DNA of 64,000 nt from Oscillospiraceae bacterium (GCA_020025575.1 JAHHRW010000005.1:69811-133810), one strand, 5' to 3'; shown: positions 25,769-35,168, counted from the stretch's first letter. Notes: generated by a model not told the origin, from the sequence alone. Translations and numbers: made by a program.

Positions 25769-26929
25769 TCATCTCAAGATTGCATACTGGGGGAAGTTAC
25801 CGCCCATAAGGGGGTTGGCATACTCGAAGAATTTATCATCGATCTTGTTGCCCTCCACGATCCACTCCAGAGGGAACTTCTTCTCTACATTGGCAACCCG
25901 CTCAAGCGGTGCCAGAAACAGGTCGAAGGAGTACGTTTCACCACGGTGTGCATCGATGGCTACCATATAATCGCTCTGACCGCGGATGGCGGATTCCAGA
26001 GCAAACTTACCTACAGCGTAGGCCTCCGTCTGGTCTACACGGGAGGCGTAGGGGATGGCAGCGCGACCCAGAAGACCGGGCTTTTCAGCACGGGACTTGA
26101 TGTTTAATTTTTGGATGATATTGTCGGTGACGTGCTGGGCAGTGCCGCCGGGAATCATATGACCAAAACCGTCCACAATGCCGGTGGAGGCCAGAGGCTT
26201 TCCGTCCAGACCGCAGATGCCCTCGCTGACGGTGACCAGCAGACCCTTGCCCTTTGCCCAGGCATTTTCAATGTCGGCCAGCATCTTCTGCTCATCTACC
26301 AGAACCTCAGGCAGGTAGGTCAGTACCTCACAGTTGGTTGCACGTGCTGCCAAAGCCGATGCTGCGGTGACCCAGCCGGCGTTGCGCCCCATGAGTTCCA
26401 GAACCACCACGTGGATGGGCAGCCCCGAGGCATCCAGAGCCAGCTCGCAGGCGGATTCTGCTGCATAGCGGCCTGCAGAGCCGAAACCGGGGCAGTGGTC
26501 GGTGATGTCCAGATCGTTGTCCATGGTTTTGGGAATGCCGATCACTTTCGCATCCAGACCCTCTGCCTGAGCCAGCTTGCTGACCTTGTTGCAGGTGTCC
26601 ATGGAGTCGTTGCCGCCGTTATAGAAGAAACAGTCGATTTTGAACTTCTTCAGGGTTTCAATGACGGTGGGATAATCGGCATCGGTGAGCTTTCTGCGGC
26701 AGGAACCGATTGCAGAGGCAGGGGTGTGAGACAGGCGGGCAATGGTAGCGGCAGGCACATCGGTCAGATCTATGAGATCGCCCTTGAGAATGCCCTCTGC
26801 ACCAAACCGGGCGGCGTAAATCTTATCAACTTTGCCGCTTTCGCGGGCAGCTTCCACCACACCCTGCAGGGAGGTGTTGATGACTGCGGTAGGGCCGCCG
26901 CCGTGGGCGACCAGAATATTAAGACCCAT
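25769..26929 (-). CDS. 6-phosphofructokinase, PPi-dependent type
   Basis: 386 residues. GGNDSMDT (105-112) and PKTMDNDL (133-140) correspond to the nucleotide-loop and catalytic motifs. PPi-using enzymes have Asp and Lys (GGDDS, PKTxDND), where ATP enzymes have GGDGS and PGTxDND. The motif here fits PPi use, with an Asn in place of the first Asp. It phosphorylates fructose 6-phosphate, the product of the NagB reaction encoded upstream. Close spacing on both sides (19 and 11 bases) indicates one operon. Confidence 0.88.
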   Translation of the reverse strand: MGLNILVAHGGGPTAVINTSLQGVVEAARESGKVDKIYAARFGAEGILKGDLIDLTDVPAATIARLSHTPASAIGSCRRKLTDADYPTVIETLKKFKIDCFFYNGGNDSMDTCNKVSKLAQAEGLDAKVIGIPKTMDNDLDITDHCPGFGSAGRYAAESACELALDASGLPIHVVVLELMGRNAGWVTAASALAARATNCEVLTYLPEVLVDEQKMLADIENAWAKGKGLLVTVSEGICGLDGKPLASTGIVDGFGHMIPGGTAQHVTDNIIQKLNIKSRAEKPGLLGRAAIPYASRVDQTEAYAVGKFALESAIRGQSDYMVAIDAHRGETYSFDLFLAPLERVANVEKKFPLEWIVEGNKIDDKFFEYANPLMGGNFPQYAILR

Positions 26930-26948
26930 TATTTTTTACCTCGATCCA

Positions 26949-28103
26949 TTAAATGCCGGCCTTTTTGTAGCGCTCGGCCATTTCATCCAGCGTAACGCGC
27001 TCAACCAGAGAGGCCTTGCCTACGGAGTCGAATTCCACGATCAGCGTGCCGACCACTTCCTTGACACCGCGTTCAATGCAGTCAACGATCTTTGCAACAT
27101 CCTCGGTGGGCACGTTGCCATACATAACGGTATCCATGATGGGCGTCAGGAAGGCTCTGGGGTCAAAGTCGGATTTCTTGGTTTCCAGCAGCTGATAGAT
27201 GGGGGCGATGGACTCGCTGGTGCGCAGTTCGGGGTTGTTCCAGAACAGCTCACGCATGTTGCGGGTAACAGCCAGACGAATGTCGGTGTCAACATTGATT
27301 TTCGCAATGCCCAGACGGGAAACTTCCTTCAGCTGCTCCTTGGAGATGCCGTAGGCGTTGTGAATGTCACCGCCCAGCTGATTGATCTCCTCAACAATGT
27401 ACTGGGGAACGGTGGAGGAACCGTGGCTGACCAGAGCGCAGAACAGACCCTCGTGACGCAGGCACTCCTTGGTGGCAATGGCAATCTCCTTGCGAATCTT
27501 AGCACCCTTGCCCTTGTTTGCGCCGTGTTTGGTGCCATAGCTGATTGCCAGGGCATCCACGCCGGTCTTCTTTACAAATTCGATGGCATCCATGGGGTTG
27601 GTGTAGGTGGAAGTTTCGCTGAAAACATGGTCTTCTACGCCAGCCAGAACGCCCAGCTCGCCTTCTACGGTAACGCCGCGCTCGTGAGCAAGCTTGACCA
27701 CTTCACGGGTCAGGGCGATGTTGTCCTCAAAGGGCAGGCTGGAGCCGTCGATCATGACGGAAGTGTAGCCGCCATCCATAGCAGCAATGCAGGAATCGAT
27801 GTTTTTACCATGATCCAGGTGCAGGGCAACGGGGATGGGGCTGTCCTCACCGTAAAGTTTCACGGCCTTGGCAATGTTGTTTGCGCCGACCTTCTTGTCT
27901 TCCAGAGTGCCGTTTGCAAAATCGGTGCGGCCGCCCATGAAAGCGTTTGCCAGATCTGCGCCCTGAATGATGGCGGCAGAGCGGAACATTTCGTGGACCT
28001 GGATAACGGCCTTTGCCTGTGCAACGGCGTTGACATTGAATGCGCCCTGTGCATAGTTATACTTTTCGGTAGCCTCTAAAATGGCTCTCATTGGTACTAA
28101 CAT
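26949..28103 (-). CDS. class II fructose-bisphosphate aldolase
   Basis: 384 residues. Zinc and catalytic motifs are HLDHGKN (His95, Asp97, His98), EGELGVLAG and the phosphate-binding regions SHGSS and NVDTDIR. It cleaves fructose or tagatose 1,6-bisphosphate into two trioses. Context (NagB and phosphofructokinase) favours fructose 1,6-bisphosphate. AAGGAG ribosome site 8 bases before the ATG. Confidence 0.92.
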   Translation of the reverse strand: MLVPMRAILEATEKYNYAQGAFNVNAVAQAKAVIQVHEMFRSAAIIQGADLANAFMGGRTDFANGTLEDKKVGANNIAKAVKLYGEDSPIPVALHLDHGKNIDSCIAAMDGGYTSVMIDGSSLPFEDNIALTREVVKLAHERGVTVEGELGVLAGVEDHVFSETSTYTNPMDAIEFVKKTGVDALAISYGTKHGANKGKGAKIRKEIAIATKECLRHEGLFCALVSHGSSTVPQYIVEEINQLGGDIHNAYGISKEQLKEVSRLGIAKINVDTDIRLAVTRNMRELFWNNPELRTSESIAPIYQLLETKKSDFDPRAFLTPIMDTVMYGNVPTEDVAKIVDCIERGVKEVVGTLIVEFDSVGKASLVERVTLDEMAERYKKAGI

Positions 28104-28157
28104 ATCTATTCTCCTTTACTTCATCGTTTTGACGATGCGATTTATGACAAGAGATCA

Positions 28158-28976
28158 TCAGAAGGGCTGCTTTGCTGCATTTGCATTCAGATAAATCATA
28201 GCATCCTTGTGGTTCTGCAGCAGGCTGGCGGGGAAGTGCGCAGTGACTTCGCCGTAAGCAGCCTGACGGACAACGGAGCGGTGCCAGTCACGGAATACAC
28301 CCAGACGCACCTTCTTGGCACCCAGAATCTGTGCCATGCCGATGGTGACGCACTTCTTAGGCATTGCATCGATGGCGCCGTTCAAATCGCCGATGGCATT
28401 GGAAGTCAGCGTTTCGCGGCTGATGTTCAGCACTCTGGTCTGCAGGTTTGCAAAGGCCTCGGCGGTCAGTTCGTCCTGTGCCTCATTGAAGGCCAGATGA
28501 CCGTTGATGCCAATACCACCAAAAGCGATATCCACACCACCCAACTGCTCGATCACCCGGGCCACATGGCCGGGATCCTTGGGGTCGGGGAAGATGCGCT
28601 GCTCTTCGGGCATGACCAGTTCCGGATCAATCTGGGAGTAAACGGTGCGGTTCATAAAACCATGGAAGGACAGAGGGCTTTCAAAATCAATGTAGGTCTC
28701 GTCATCGTTGAGGTACTCGTCCATGTTGATGAACCAGCAGTTCTTCAGGCTGACGCGTTCACGGTTGACCAGACGAACAAAAATGGGATACTGACCCACG
28801 GGGCCCACGGGGCAGATAAAAACGGTTCGCATTCCTGCGGCGTTGTGCTCTTTGATGGTGTTGACCATTTCCAGCGCCATTTCATAGAAGACTTCGCCGG
28901 AATCCCCCAGTTTCAGAAGAGGAATCTTGGCATCCTTGCCCAGATCTTGTGCGGAAATCTGATAATAATTACCCAT
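28158..28976 (-). CDS. nagB: glucosamine-6-phosphate deaminase
   Basis: 272 residues. It converts glucosamine 6-phosphate to fructose 6-phosphate and ammonia. The catalytic NMDEY (Asp86 and Glu87 region) and GGIGINGHLAFNE (from residue 163) are intact. It sits between the ROK regulator and the aldolase, with nagA on the other arm of the locus, giving consecutive steps of amino-sugar catabolism. Confidence 0.92.
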   Translation of the reverse strand: MGNYYQISAQDLGKDAKIPLLKLGDSGEVFYEMALEMVNTIKEHNAAGMRTVFICPVGPVGQYPIFVRLVNRERVSLKNCWFINMDEYLNDDETYIDFESPLSFHGFMNRTVYSQIDPELVMPEEQRIFPDPKDPGHVARVIEQLGGVDIAFGGIGINGHLAFNEAQDELTAEAFANLQTRVLNISRETLTSNAIGDLNGAIDAMPKKCVTIGMAQILGAKKVRLGVFRDWHRSVVRQAAYGEVTAHFPASLLQNHKDAMIYLNANAAKQPF

Positions 28977-29016
28977 GTCTGATACACTCCTATTGTAGTA
29001 TTGTATTTGGAATCGT

Positions 29017-30213
29017 TTATGCGTGGATTACACATTTCAAAATTGCCAGTGCGGCACCGCCCAGGGCACCATCTGCCGGATCGCTGGTAAGAAATTCTAC
29101 AGTTCCCAGTCGATAATTCTTTTTTGTGAAATCAAATTGTTCCAGAATCATCTCCAGAAAATCCTGCCGAATGTCCTCGTTGTTAAATAGCCTGCCGTGG
29201 AGAAAAAGTTTTTCCGGATTCATCAAGATGGCGATGTTCAGTATGGAAATACACAGGTATTTCAGTGCCTGCGTGACGATTTGGCGGATTGCCGGATCGC
29301 CCAGAGTGTAAGCTGCCGTCACATGATCGATGGTCAGATCCTCCGGACACTGGGCGAAATTGTGCAGCAGTGAAGTATCGTTGTGGTTAAATATAAAGGC
29401 GGCGCTTTCTAGCAGTGCCGGTTCTGTGGCTACGGTTTGCAGACATCCGCGCTTGCCGCATTCGCAGCGTTTACCATCGGGGACGGCAATGGTATGCCCG
29501 ATTTCCCCAGAGCCATAGGTGGTTCCGATATAAAGGCCATCCTCTGTCATATTGGCACAGAACATTCCCAGCCCCACATGGAACAGTGCGAAGTTAGAAG
29601 GTGTATTCTGAGGGGAGTGCAGGTACTGTGCCACCGCCATACAGCGAATGTTGTTTTCAAAAACCACAGGATAATCAAATGCAGCCTGTATGGAAAGACC
29701 GTCAAAATCCTGCCATTTATCGTTGCTGGCAATCATGTGCTGATTGTTATGGTCCATGTGACCCGGAATGGCAATACCGATGCCCAGAATCCGGTCTTTC
29801 GGCACATCGATGCTGTCGATGCAGGCACGAATGCACGCTATGATAAAGGCATTGACATTGTCCGAAATATGGGAAGAAAACGGGTTGCTTTTGCGGTACA
29901 GCATGCGTCCGTGCAGATCGGCAGCGCAGGTGGTCAGTCCTGTCAGTGTGGCCTCTACACCGATGGTGCAGCCGGAGCCGCCAAAGATATCCAGAGCGAT
30001 TCGGCTCCTGCCGATGGAGCCACGGTCTTCCTCGATTTGTCCCAGCTCGTTGACGAGCCCGTCTTTTGTCATGGCGGCTACGGTAGTTGTCACAGTGGCC
30101 GGGGTGATTCCGGTCAAATCGCTGATGTCTTTTCGGGAAATTCCCGGGTTTCTATAAAGACATTCCAAAATTCGATCGAAGTTGGAAAGTTTGATGATTT
30201 TCTGTTTGTACAT
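29017..30213 (-). CDS. ROK-family transcriptional regulator (NagC/XylR type)
   Basis: 398 residues. An N-terminal winged helix (ISRKDISDLTGITPATVTTT) is followed by a ROK sugar-kinase-like domain with the zinc motif CECGKRGCLQT and GSGEIGHT. Such proteins usually repress sugar genes until a sugar phosphate binds. Its own operon promoter carries a tandem 12-base AT-rich repeat over the -10 and start site, a reasonable autoregulatory operator. It lies second in the operon, 18 bases after the DUF4838 gene. Confidence 0.9.
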   Translation of the reverse strand: MYKQKIIKLSNFDRILECLYRNPGISRKDISDLTGITPATVTTTVAAMTKDGLVNELGQIEEDRGSIGRSRIALDIFGGSGCTIGVEATLTGLTTCAADLHGRMLYRKSNPFSSHISDNVNAFIIACIRACIDSIDVPKDRILGIGIAIPGHMDHNNQHMIASNDKWQDFDGLSIQAAFDYPVVFENNIRCMAVAQYLHSPQNTPSNFALFHVGLGMFCANMTEDGLYIGTTYGSGEIGHTIAVPDGKRCECGKRGCLQTVATEPALLESAAFIFNHNDTSLLHNFAQCPEDLTIDHVTAAYTLGDPAIRQIVTQALKYLCISILNIAILMNPEKLFLHGRLFNNEDIRQDFLEMILEQFDFTKKNYRLGTVEFLTSDPADGALGGAALAILKCVIHA

Positions 30214-30231
30214 GGTGCTACCTCTGCTTAA

Positions 30232-32115
30232 TTATTCGATTTGGGTGAATCCGGTGTATTTTGTAGCGACCTCGATGACTCGATATACATCAAGCTGGGA
30301 TTGATACTTCAGTTCGTTCTGCTGGATATAGTCACAGAATTCGCCGAAGAGCGCATCTGCGGTGGCTTGGTCTCCCTCGCACAGTGCGGCAAGGGCAGAG
30401 GAAAGCAAGATGCAGTAGCGGCCGTGAAATTTCAGGAACTCCCAGTTTGCATCATATTGGGAAGAATGCGGATGCAATTCGTCAATATCCAGCAGGAATG
30501 CCAGTGCAGTCTGGGCCAGATGGTGGAACTGAACCTTTTTATCAGGTTGTTTTCTGGGGCCGTGGCCGTTGAAGTAGTCGGTGTCGCTCAGCTCGGAGAG
30601 CTGTTCCAGATATTCTACCACCATTTCATATCCATTGCCATACATCCCGCGGAAATAGGTCTTTTTCAGCTCCTCATAGGAAATGCGCAGATCCAGCAAT
30701 GCCTGCCCCATGACGAAATTGGGGAAACCGCTGGGGGTCATGGCTCGCAGCTCTTGGCAGCTCATATAGCCATCGGTTTTCAGATCCTTGAGCGCATGAA
30801 TATCGTCGTAAATCACTTTGGCGATTTTCATGTACCCGAAATCACCGTAGTGGGCACGGCCCAGGGGATAATCGTAGAAGAAACTGTCTCCGGAATACGT
30901 TTTTTTCCAGTTGAAATAGTGGGTGAGGTTTTCTTCTACGGTTTCGGGCAGACGGAACTGGTTGCGCACATAGGGATTGATGGGGGCGTTTACCGCCCGG
31001 TGGGGGTAGGGCTTTTCAAAGGTGCGGCTGATGGGCGCAAACATCAGGCAAAAGCGCTCCGGGTGGTTCAGCTTGCTGCAAAGCGGAGCATACAGCAGCT
31101 CCTGATACAGCAGAAAAACGATTTTGGTGTCCAGATGCGCTTCATCCAGCCGCTGATTCAGTTCGTTTAGAAGTTCGATATACTGGTCGGACAATGTGGT
31201 CTGGGCACATTTTTCACACTCGCATACATTATTATGTTCATCAGCCAGCCAAAAGTGTAGATAGTTGACACTCTTGTGCTCCTTTGCATAGGCAATGACC
31301 TGATCAATGAGGCGTTTTCTGGCTTTGGGATTGGAATAGCATAGATTGGTGTTGGTTGGAATGCCGCCGTGCAGTTCTCGCTTTCCTGCGACCTCTGCCA
31401 GCAGTTCTTTCATTTCCGGGGGCAGATCGTGATCTTCCTCCCGCCAGCCGGTATTGGAAAAACCAATTGCCTCTGCCGTCCAGCCGTGGCCAACCCTGTG
31501 ATCCAACAGACCCCGCAGCACCATTGCCTCGGTGACAGCGGTTTCCATATGATCCATCTGCTCCCGGGATTGGGGTTCAGGCGCAAGCGTTGGATTAAAT
31601 GTATGGTTATACCACCGCTCAAAGAAAATATCCGGCTTTTTGAATTGTACAAAGAAAGTGTTGTAGCCGTTTTTGGGCAGCCACTCAATAAAATCCAATA
31701 CATTCTCCAGAGAATTTGCCCCCTCGATGCAGACACCCCGGTGGCGAAAATCCGCTGTTTTTTCTGTTTTGGGGCACAGCAGTTCATCTGGGGAAGAAAG
31801 ACTTGGAACAAAGGTACCGCCGGTTCCGGGGCGGAGAAAAACAAATCCGATGGTCTTCAGGTAGTCATATACACCCATCAGGACACTGCGAGGGTTGCTG
31901 CCTATCACGAAACCACCAAGCTTTGTAAATTCATAGCTGAAGTGATCGGTGGCGGCATCTTGGGCAGCTGTATCATCGACCCGTAAAGATACGGTGTAGT
32001 TCTCTATGAAATGTGCAGCTCCGGCAGGCAGCATATCCAAATGAGAGATGAGTTCACGCCCTGCCAATGCCAGGGTGGGGTTTTGATTATTTGGATCAAT
32101 CACCATTTTACTCAT
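30232..32115 (-). CDS. DUF4838-type, alpha-glucuronidase/hexosaminidase-like protein
   Basis: 627 residues. The N-terminal part (about 1-115) resembles the non-catalytic domain of GH67/GH20 enzymes, including GSNPRSVLMGVYDYLKTIGF. The central part has HFWLADEHNNVCECEKC, matching the C-x-C-x-x-C region of DUF4838 proteins, expected to be a TIM barrel. No signal peptide is present, so it should act in the cytoplasm on an imported glycoside. First gene of the seven-gene operon. Substrate unknown; an N-acetylhexosamine-containing glycoside is likely from context. Confidence 0.78.
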   Translation of the reverse strand: MSKMVIDPNNQNPTLALAGRELISHLDMLPAGAAHFIENYTVSLRVDDTAAQDAATDHFSYEFTKLGGFVIGSNPRSVLMGVYDYLKTIGFVFLRPGTGGTFVPSLSSPDELLCPKTEKTADFRHRGVCIEGANSLENVLDFIEWLPKNGYNTFFVQFKKPDIFFERWYNHTFNPTLAPEPQSREQMDHMETAVTEAMVLRGLLDHRVGHGWTAEAIGFSNTGWREEDHDLPPEMKELLAEVAGKRELHGGIPTNTNLCYSNPKARKRLIDQVIAYAKEHKSVNYLHFWLADEHNNVCECEKCAQTTLSDQYIELLNELNQRLDEAHLDTKIVFLLYQELLYAPLCSKLNHPERFCLMFAPISRTFEKPYPHRAVNAPINPYVRNQFRLPETVEENLTHYFNWKKTYSGDSFFYDYPLGRAHYGDFGYMKIAKVIYDDIHALKDLKTDGYMSCQELRAMTPSGFPNFVMGQALLDLRISYEELKKTYFRGMYGNGYEMVVEYLEQLSELSDTDYFNGHGPRKQPDKKVQFHHLAQTALAFLLDIDELHPHSSQYDANWEFLKFHGRYCILLSSALAALCEGDQATADALFGEFCDYIQQNELKYQSQLDVYRVIEVATKYTGFTQIE

Positions 32116-32150
32116 GTATATCCTCCATTACTTTGATATAGTTGTCCCTT

Positions 32151-32175
32151 ATTTTATAATTATATTTTATAATTA
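32151..32175. promoter_or_regulatory. tandem 12-base AT-rich repeats, candidate ROK operator
   Basis: ATTTTATAATTA occurs at 32151-32162 and again at 32164-32175. The second copy covers the -10 of the leftward promoter and the first covers its start site, the usual place for a repressor. The ROK protein of the same operon is the natural candidate. Confidence 0.6.
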
Positions 32176-32192
32176 AACAGCCCAAAGGTCAA
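32164..32192 (-). promoter_or_regulatory. promoter of the leftward amino-sugar operon
   Basis: Minus-strand TTGACC (32187-32192), 17-base spacer, TAAAAT (32164-32169). It drives the seven-gene operon from the DUF4838 gene to the larA homologue. Confidence 0.75.
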
Positions 32193-32230
32193 CTGCAATT
32201 CGGCAGGTAAAATTGTACGAAATAACCGAA

Positions 32231-32246
32231 TGTGATTTGTGTCACA
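32231..32246. promoter_or_regulatory. CRP/FNR-family type palindrome TGTGA-N6-TCACA
   Basis: TGTGATTTGTGTCACA is a perfect match to the CRP consensus half-sites, extended by A and T on the two sides. It lies between the divergent promoters, about 80 bases upstream of the predicted leftward start and about 75 upstream of the rightward one, so it could serve both. Confidence 0.55.
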
Positions 32247-32279
32247 TATACGAACTTTAATTTGTGGTTATTTTTCTGC

Positions 32280-32308
32280 TTGAAATCAATAATTTTTTCT
32301 GTTATGCT
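32280..32308 (+). promoter_or_regulatory. promoter of the SsuABC-type importer
   Basis: TTGAAA (32280-32285), 17-base spacer, TATGCT (32303-32308), with a leader of about 95 bases that includes a second TTATAA-rich stretch near 32340. Confidence 0.6.
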
Positions 32309-32408
32309 CAGTTCAAACTTAGTTGACCCGGATTCATTTGGTTATAACTTATAATCAATAACGGCCAGACTAACAGAACGGTGAATACAGATTTAAGGAG
32401 TTGTGACT

Positions 32409-33182
32409 ATGGTAAAGAAGAAGAAAGGGCTGTACATCAGCAACAAAGTGTGGCTGTTGATTTCCCTTTGTGCAGCGCTGGCTGTGTGGTATTTGCTGTC
32501 AATTGGGGAATCGACAAGCCGAAGTTTCCCATTTGTTGACAAGGTGGTTCCCGCTGTTGGGACCATGATCGATCGGGGCGCATTTTGGAAGGATATCGCA
32601 AGCAGTATGGCCTGTGTAGGCATGGGCTTTGGCTTGGGTTTTGTAACATCCCTGCCCATTGCTTTCCTGATGGCTTGGTACACGCCGGTTCAGAAGATTC
32701 TGGAGCCATGGATCAACTTCATCCGTAACATTCCTGCACTGGGTTATGCGCCGCTGTTGGTGATCACGTTCGGTGTCGGGCAGAAACCCGCAGTCATCCT
32801 GATTTGGATCTGCACCTTCATGACCATGAGCATCACCATCTATCAGGGCATCAAGAACATTGATACCACCATCCTGAAGGCGGCTCGGGTTCTGGGTGCA
32901 AATGATTTCGACATTTTCGTAAAAATTATCTGTCCTGCAACGGTTCCGTTCATCATTACCGCTGTTCGACTGGGCCTCAGTGCTGCGCTGACCACCCTGC
33001 TGGCTGCAGAGTCCACCGGTGCACAGGCTGGTATCGGTATGAGAATTCGCTCGCTGGCAAACTCCTTTGATGCGCCTCCGATGCTGATGTATATTATTTT
33101 GCTGGGCATCATTGGTCTGGTTCTGGTAAAGATCGTTGATATTATTGAAAGGAAGCTCACAGGATGGCAGGAGAAAATTTGA
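32409..33182 (+). CDS. SsuC/TauC-type ABC transporter permease
   Basis: 257 residues with about six helices and the EAA-like loop ILKAARVLGANDFDIFVKII. The family imports sulfonates, nitrate, bicarbonate, pyrimidine precursors and others. The ATG eight bases after AAGGAG is preferred to the GTG only two bases away. It overlaps the ATPase gene by 19 bases. Its divergence from a sugar operon suggests an unusual substrate for this transporter type. Confidence 0.88.
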   Translation: MVKKKKGLYISNKVWLLISLCAALAVWYLLSIGESTSRSFPFVDKVVPAVGTMIDRGAFWKDIASSMACVGMGFGLGFVTSLPIAFLMAWYTPVQKILEPWINFIRNIPALGYAPLLVITFGVGQKPAVILIWICTFMTMSITIYQGIKNIDTTILKAARVLGANDFDIFVKIICPATVPFIITAVRLGLSAALTTLLAAESTGAQAGIGMRIRSLANSFDAPPMLMYIILLGIIGLVLVKIVDIIERKLTGWQEKI

Positions 33183-33952
33183 TTAAGCTGAAAATCGACA
33201 ACGTTTACAAAGAGTACGTTGGTCGTAATGGCAAGACCGTAGCCCTGAACGGCGTAAGTCTTGATATTAAGGAAAATGAGTTCATTTGCGTGGTAGGCCC
33301 TTCCGGCTGCGGTAAGTCCACGCTGCTGAATATCATTGCCGGTCTGCTGGAGCCTACCAGCGGCGAAGTGTACCTGGATGGCAAGAAAATCGAGGGCACC
33401 GGCGTTGAGCGTGGTGTCGTGTTCCAGGGATACGCCCTGTTCCCCTGGAGAACCGTCCTCAAGAATGTGATGTTCGGTCTGGAAATCAAAAAGGTTCCCA
33501 AGGCAGAGGCGGAGAAGATTGCGCGCAAGTACATCAAGGCGGTTGGCCTGGAGGGCTTTGAAAACTCCTACCCCAAGGAGCTTTCCGGCGGTATGCGTCA
33601 GCGTGTTGCCATTGCCCGTGCCTATGCAGTAAACCCCGAGGTCCTGCTGCTGGACGAGCCATTCGGCGCACTGGATGCACAGACCCGTGTGCAGCTGCAA
33701 ACGGAACTGCTGAACACCTGGGAACATGAGAAGAAGACCTGTTTCTTCATCACCCACGATGTGGATGAGGCGATCATTTTGGCACAGCGCGTCATCATCA
33801 TGAGCGCCCGTCCCGGCCGCATCAAGAAAATTGTGGATATCGACATCCCCTATCCCAGAACCCAGGCAACCAAGAATGATCCCCGGTTCTTGGAACTGAA
33901 GACCGAAATTTGGAACGAAGTCTATCAGGAATTCCTGGAAGTCCGTAAATAA
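33164..33952 (+). CDS. SsuB/TauB-type ABC transporter ATPase
   Basis: 262 residues. Walker A GPSGCGKST, Q-loop VFQGYALFPW, signature LSGGMRQR, Walker B VLLLDEPFGALD and H-loop THD are all present. QGxxLxPW and the EPFGALD form are typical of the nitrate/sulfonate/taurine group. It pairs with the permease upstream and the lipoprotein downstream. Confidence 0.93.
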   Translation: MAGENLIKLKIDNVYKEYVGRNGKTVALNGVSLDIKENEFICVVGPSGCGKSTLLNIIAGLLEPTSGEVYLDGKKIEGTGVERGVVFQGYALFPWRTVLKNVMFGLEIKKVPKAEAEKIARKYIKAVGLEGFENSYPKELSGGMRQRVAIARAYAVNPEVLLLDEPFGALDAQTRVQLQTELLNTWEHEKKTCFFITHDVDEAIILAQRVIIMSARPGRIKKIVDIDIPYPRTQATKNDPRFLELKTEIWNEVYQEFLEVRK

Positions 33953-34007
33953 GTAATCTGCCGAGGAGAATCGGTAAAAAATCAAAATGAAAAATGGAGG
34001 AAATGAA

Positions 34008-35066
34008 ATGAAAAAGCTTTTGGCTCTGTTGCTTGCTCTGTGCATGGTCATGTCTTTGGCCGCATGCGGCGGAAACGGCAACACCGAAACCACCGCCCCC
34101 GCTGGTAGTGAATCTGTCTCTGACACCGAAGGTACTGGTGAACCCGCCGCACCTCAGGAAACAGTCAAGCTCAATATTGGCTATATGCCCAACTACGCTT
34201 CCGTATGGTCCGTTTTGACCGCAATCGACAAGGGTTACTTTGCCGAAGAGGGTCTGGAAATCTCCCTGTGGCCCTTCAACGACGGCCCTTCTGAAATCGC
34301 CGCTATGGAAGGCGGCAGCATCGATCTGGCTTACATCGGCCATGGCGCACACAAGCTGTGCATCAACGGTCAGGCTCAGATTTTTCTGCCCTCCTCCGTC
34401 CACAGTACCGACCGCATCATTGTCCTGCCTTCTGCTGGCGTCAACTCCGCTGAGGAACTGGCAAACCTGAAGGGCAAGAAGATCGCTTACAACGGCGGTT
34501 CCTCTTCTGAAACTGCTCTTAATGGTGCTCTGGGTGTTGCCGGTCTGACCTTAGACGATATTGAGGCTTTTGAGATGGATCCTTCCAACATGGTTGCATC
34601 CATGATGTCCGGCAGCGTTGATGCATGTACTGCATGGAACCCCTACTCCAACCAGATTATGGAGAACTGCGAAGGCGCCAAGGAACTGGAATTTGCCACC
34701 GACTCTGTAAACCTGTCCAGCTGGATCTGCCTGCCCAAGTTCGCAGAAGAGAACCGTGATGTTCTGGTTCGTTTCACCCGTGCACTGCTCAAGGGCATGG
34801 AGTTTGCCTCTAAGGAAGAGAACTGGCCCTATGTAATCGATCTGTACGCAAAGGAGTGCGCGAAGGATCCCGAGGCTTGCCAGGTCGAGACTGCGGATGC
34901 CAAGTGGTTCTCCCCCGAGGACATCAAGACCGGACTGGCTGATGGCACCATGAAGGGTTACTACACTCGTCAGCAGGAAATGTTCATCGAGGGCGGCGCT
35001 GTTGAGGCTCCCGTTGATCTGGAAAACTATGTTCTGTTCGACGTGATCGAAGAGGCTCTGGGTTAA
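34008..35066 (+). CDS. SsuA/THI5-like substrate-binding lipoprotein
   Basis: 352 residues. The signal MKKLLALLLALCMVMSLAAC has the lipid-bearing Cys at 20, followed by a Thr/Ser/Glu linker. The domain opens with LNIGYMPNYASVWSVLTA and KGYFAEEGLEISL, as in NMT1/THI5 and SsuA proteins, and has GSIDLAYIGHG. The start is the ATG preceded by GGAGG rather than an upstream in-frame one. The strong terminator that follows partly separates it from nagA. Confidence 0.9.
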   Translation: MKKLLALLLALCMVMSLAACGGNGNTETTAPAGSESVSDTEGTGEPAAPQETVKLNIGYMPNYASVWSVLTAIDKGYFAEEGLEISLWPFNDGPSEIAAMEGGSIDLAYIGHGAHKLCINGQAQIFLPSSVHSTDRIIVLPSAGVNSAEELANLKGKKIAYNGGSSSETALNGALGVAGLTLDDIEAFEMDPSNMVASMMSGSVDACTAWNPYSNQIMENCEGAKELEFATDSVNLSSWICLPKFAEENRDVLVRFTRALLKGMEFASKEENWPYVIDLYAKECAKDPEACQVETADAKWFSPEDIKTGLADGTMKGYYTRQQEMFIEGGAVEAPVDLENYVLFDVIEEALG

Positions 35067-35107
35067 TCCCTCCGGCCAATCAACTGCATACGATCTACGC
35101 TTGCTAA

Positions 35108-35150
35108 AAGGGGCCGCTTGCATCGCAAGCGGCCCCTTATTTCGGCTTTT
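35108..35150 (+). terminator. terminator after the importer genes
   Basis: A perfect 14-bp stem (35108-35121 with 35125-35138) with ATC loop, followed by ATTTCGGCTTTT. nagA starts about 20 bases later without an obvious promoter, so read-through may set its level. Confidence 0.8.
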
Positions 35151-35168
35151 ATGAAAGGATGAAACGTA

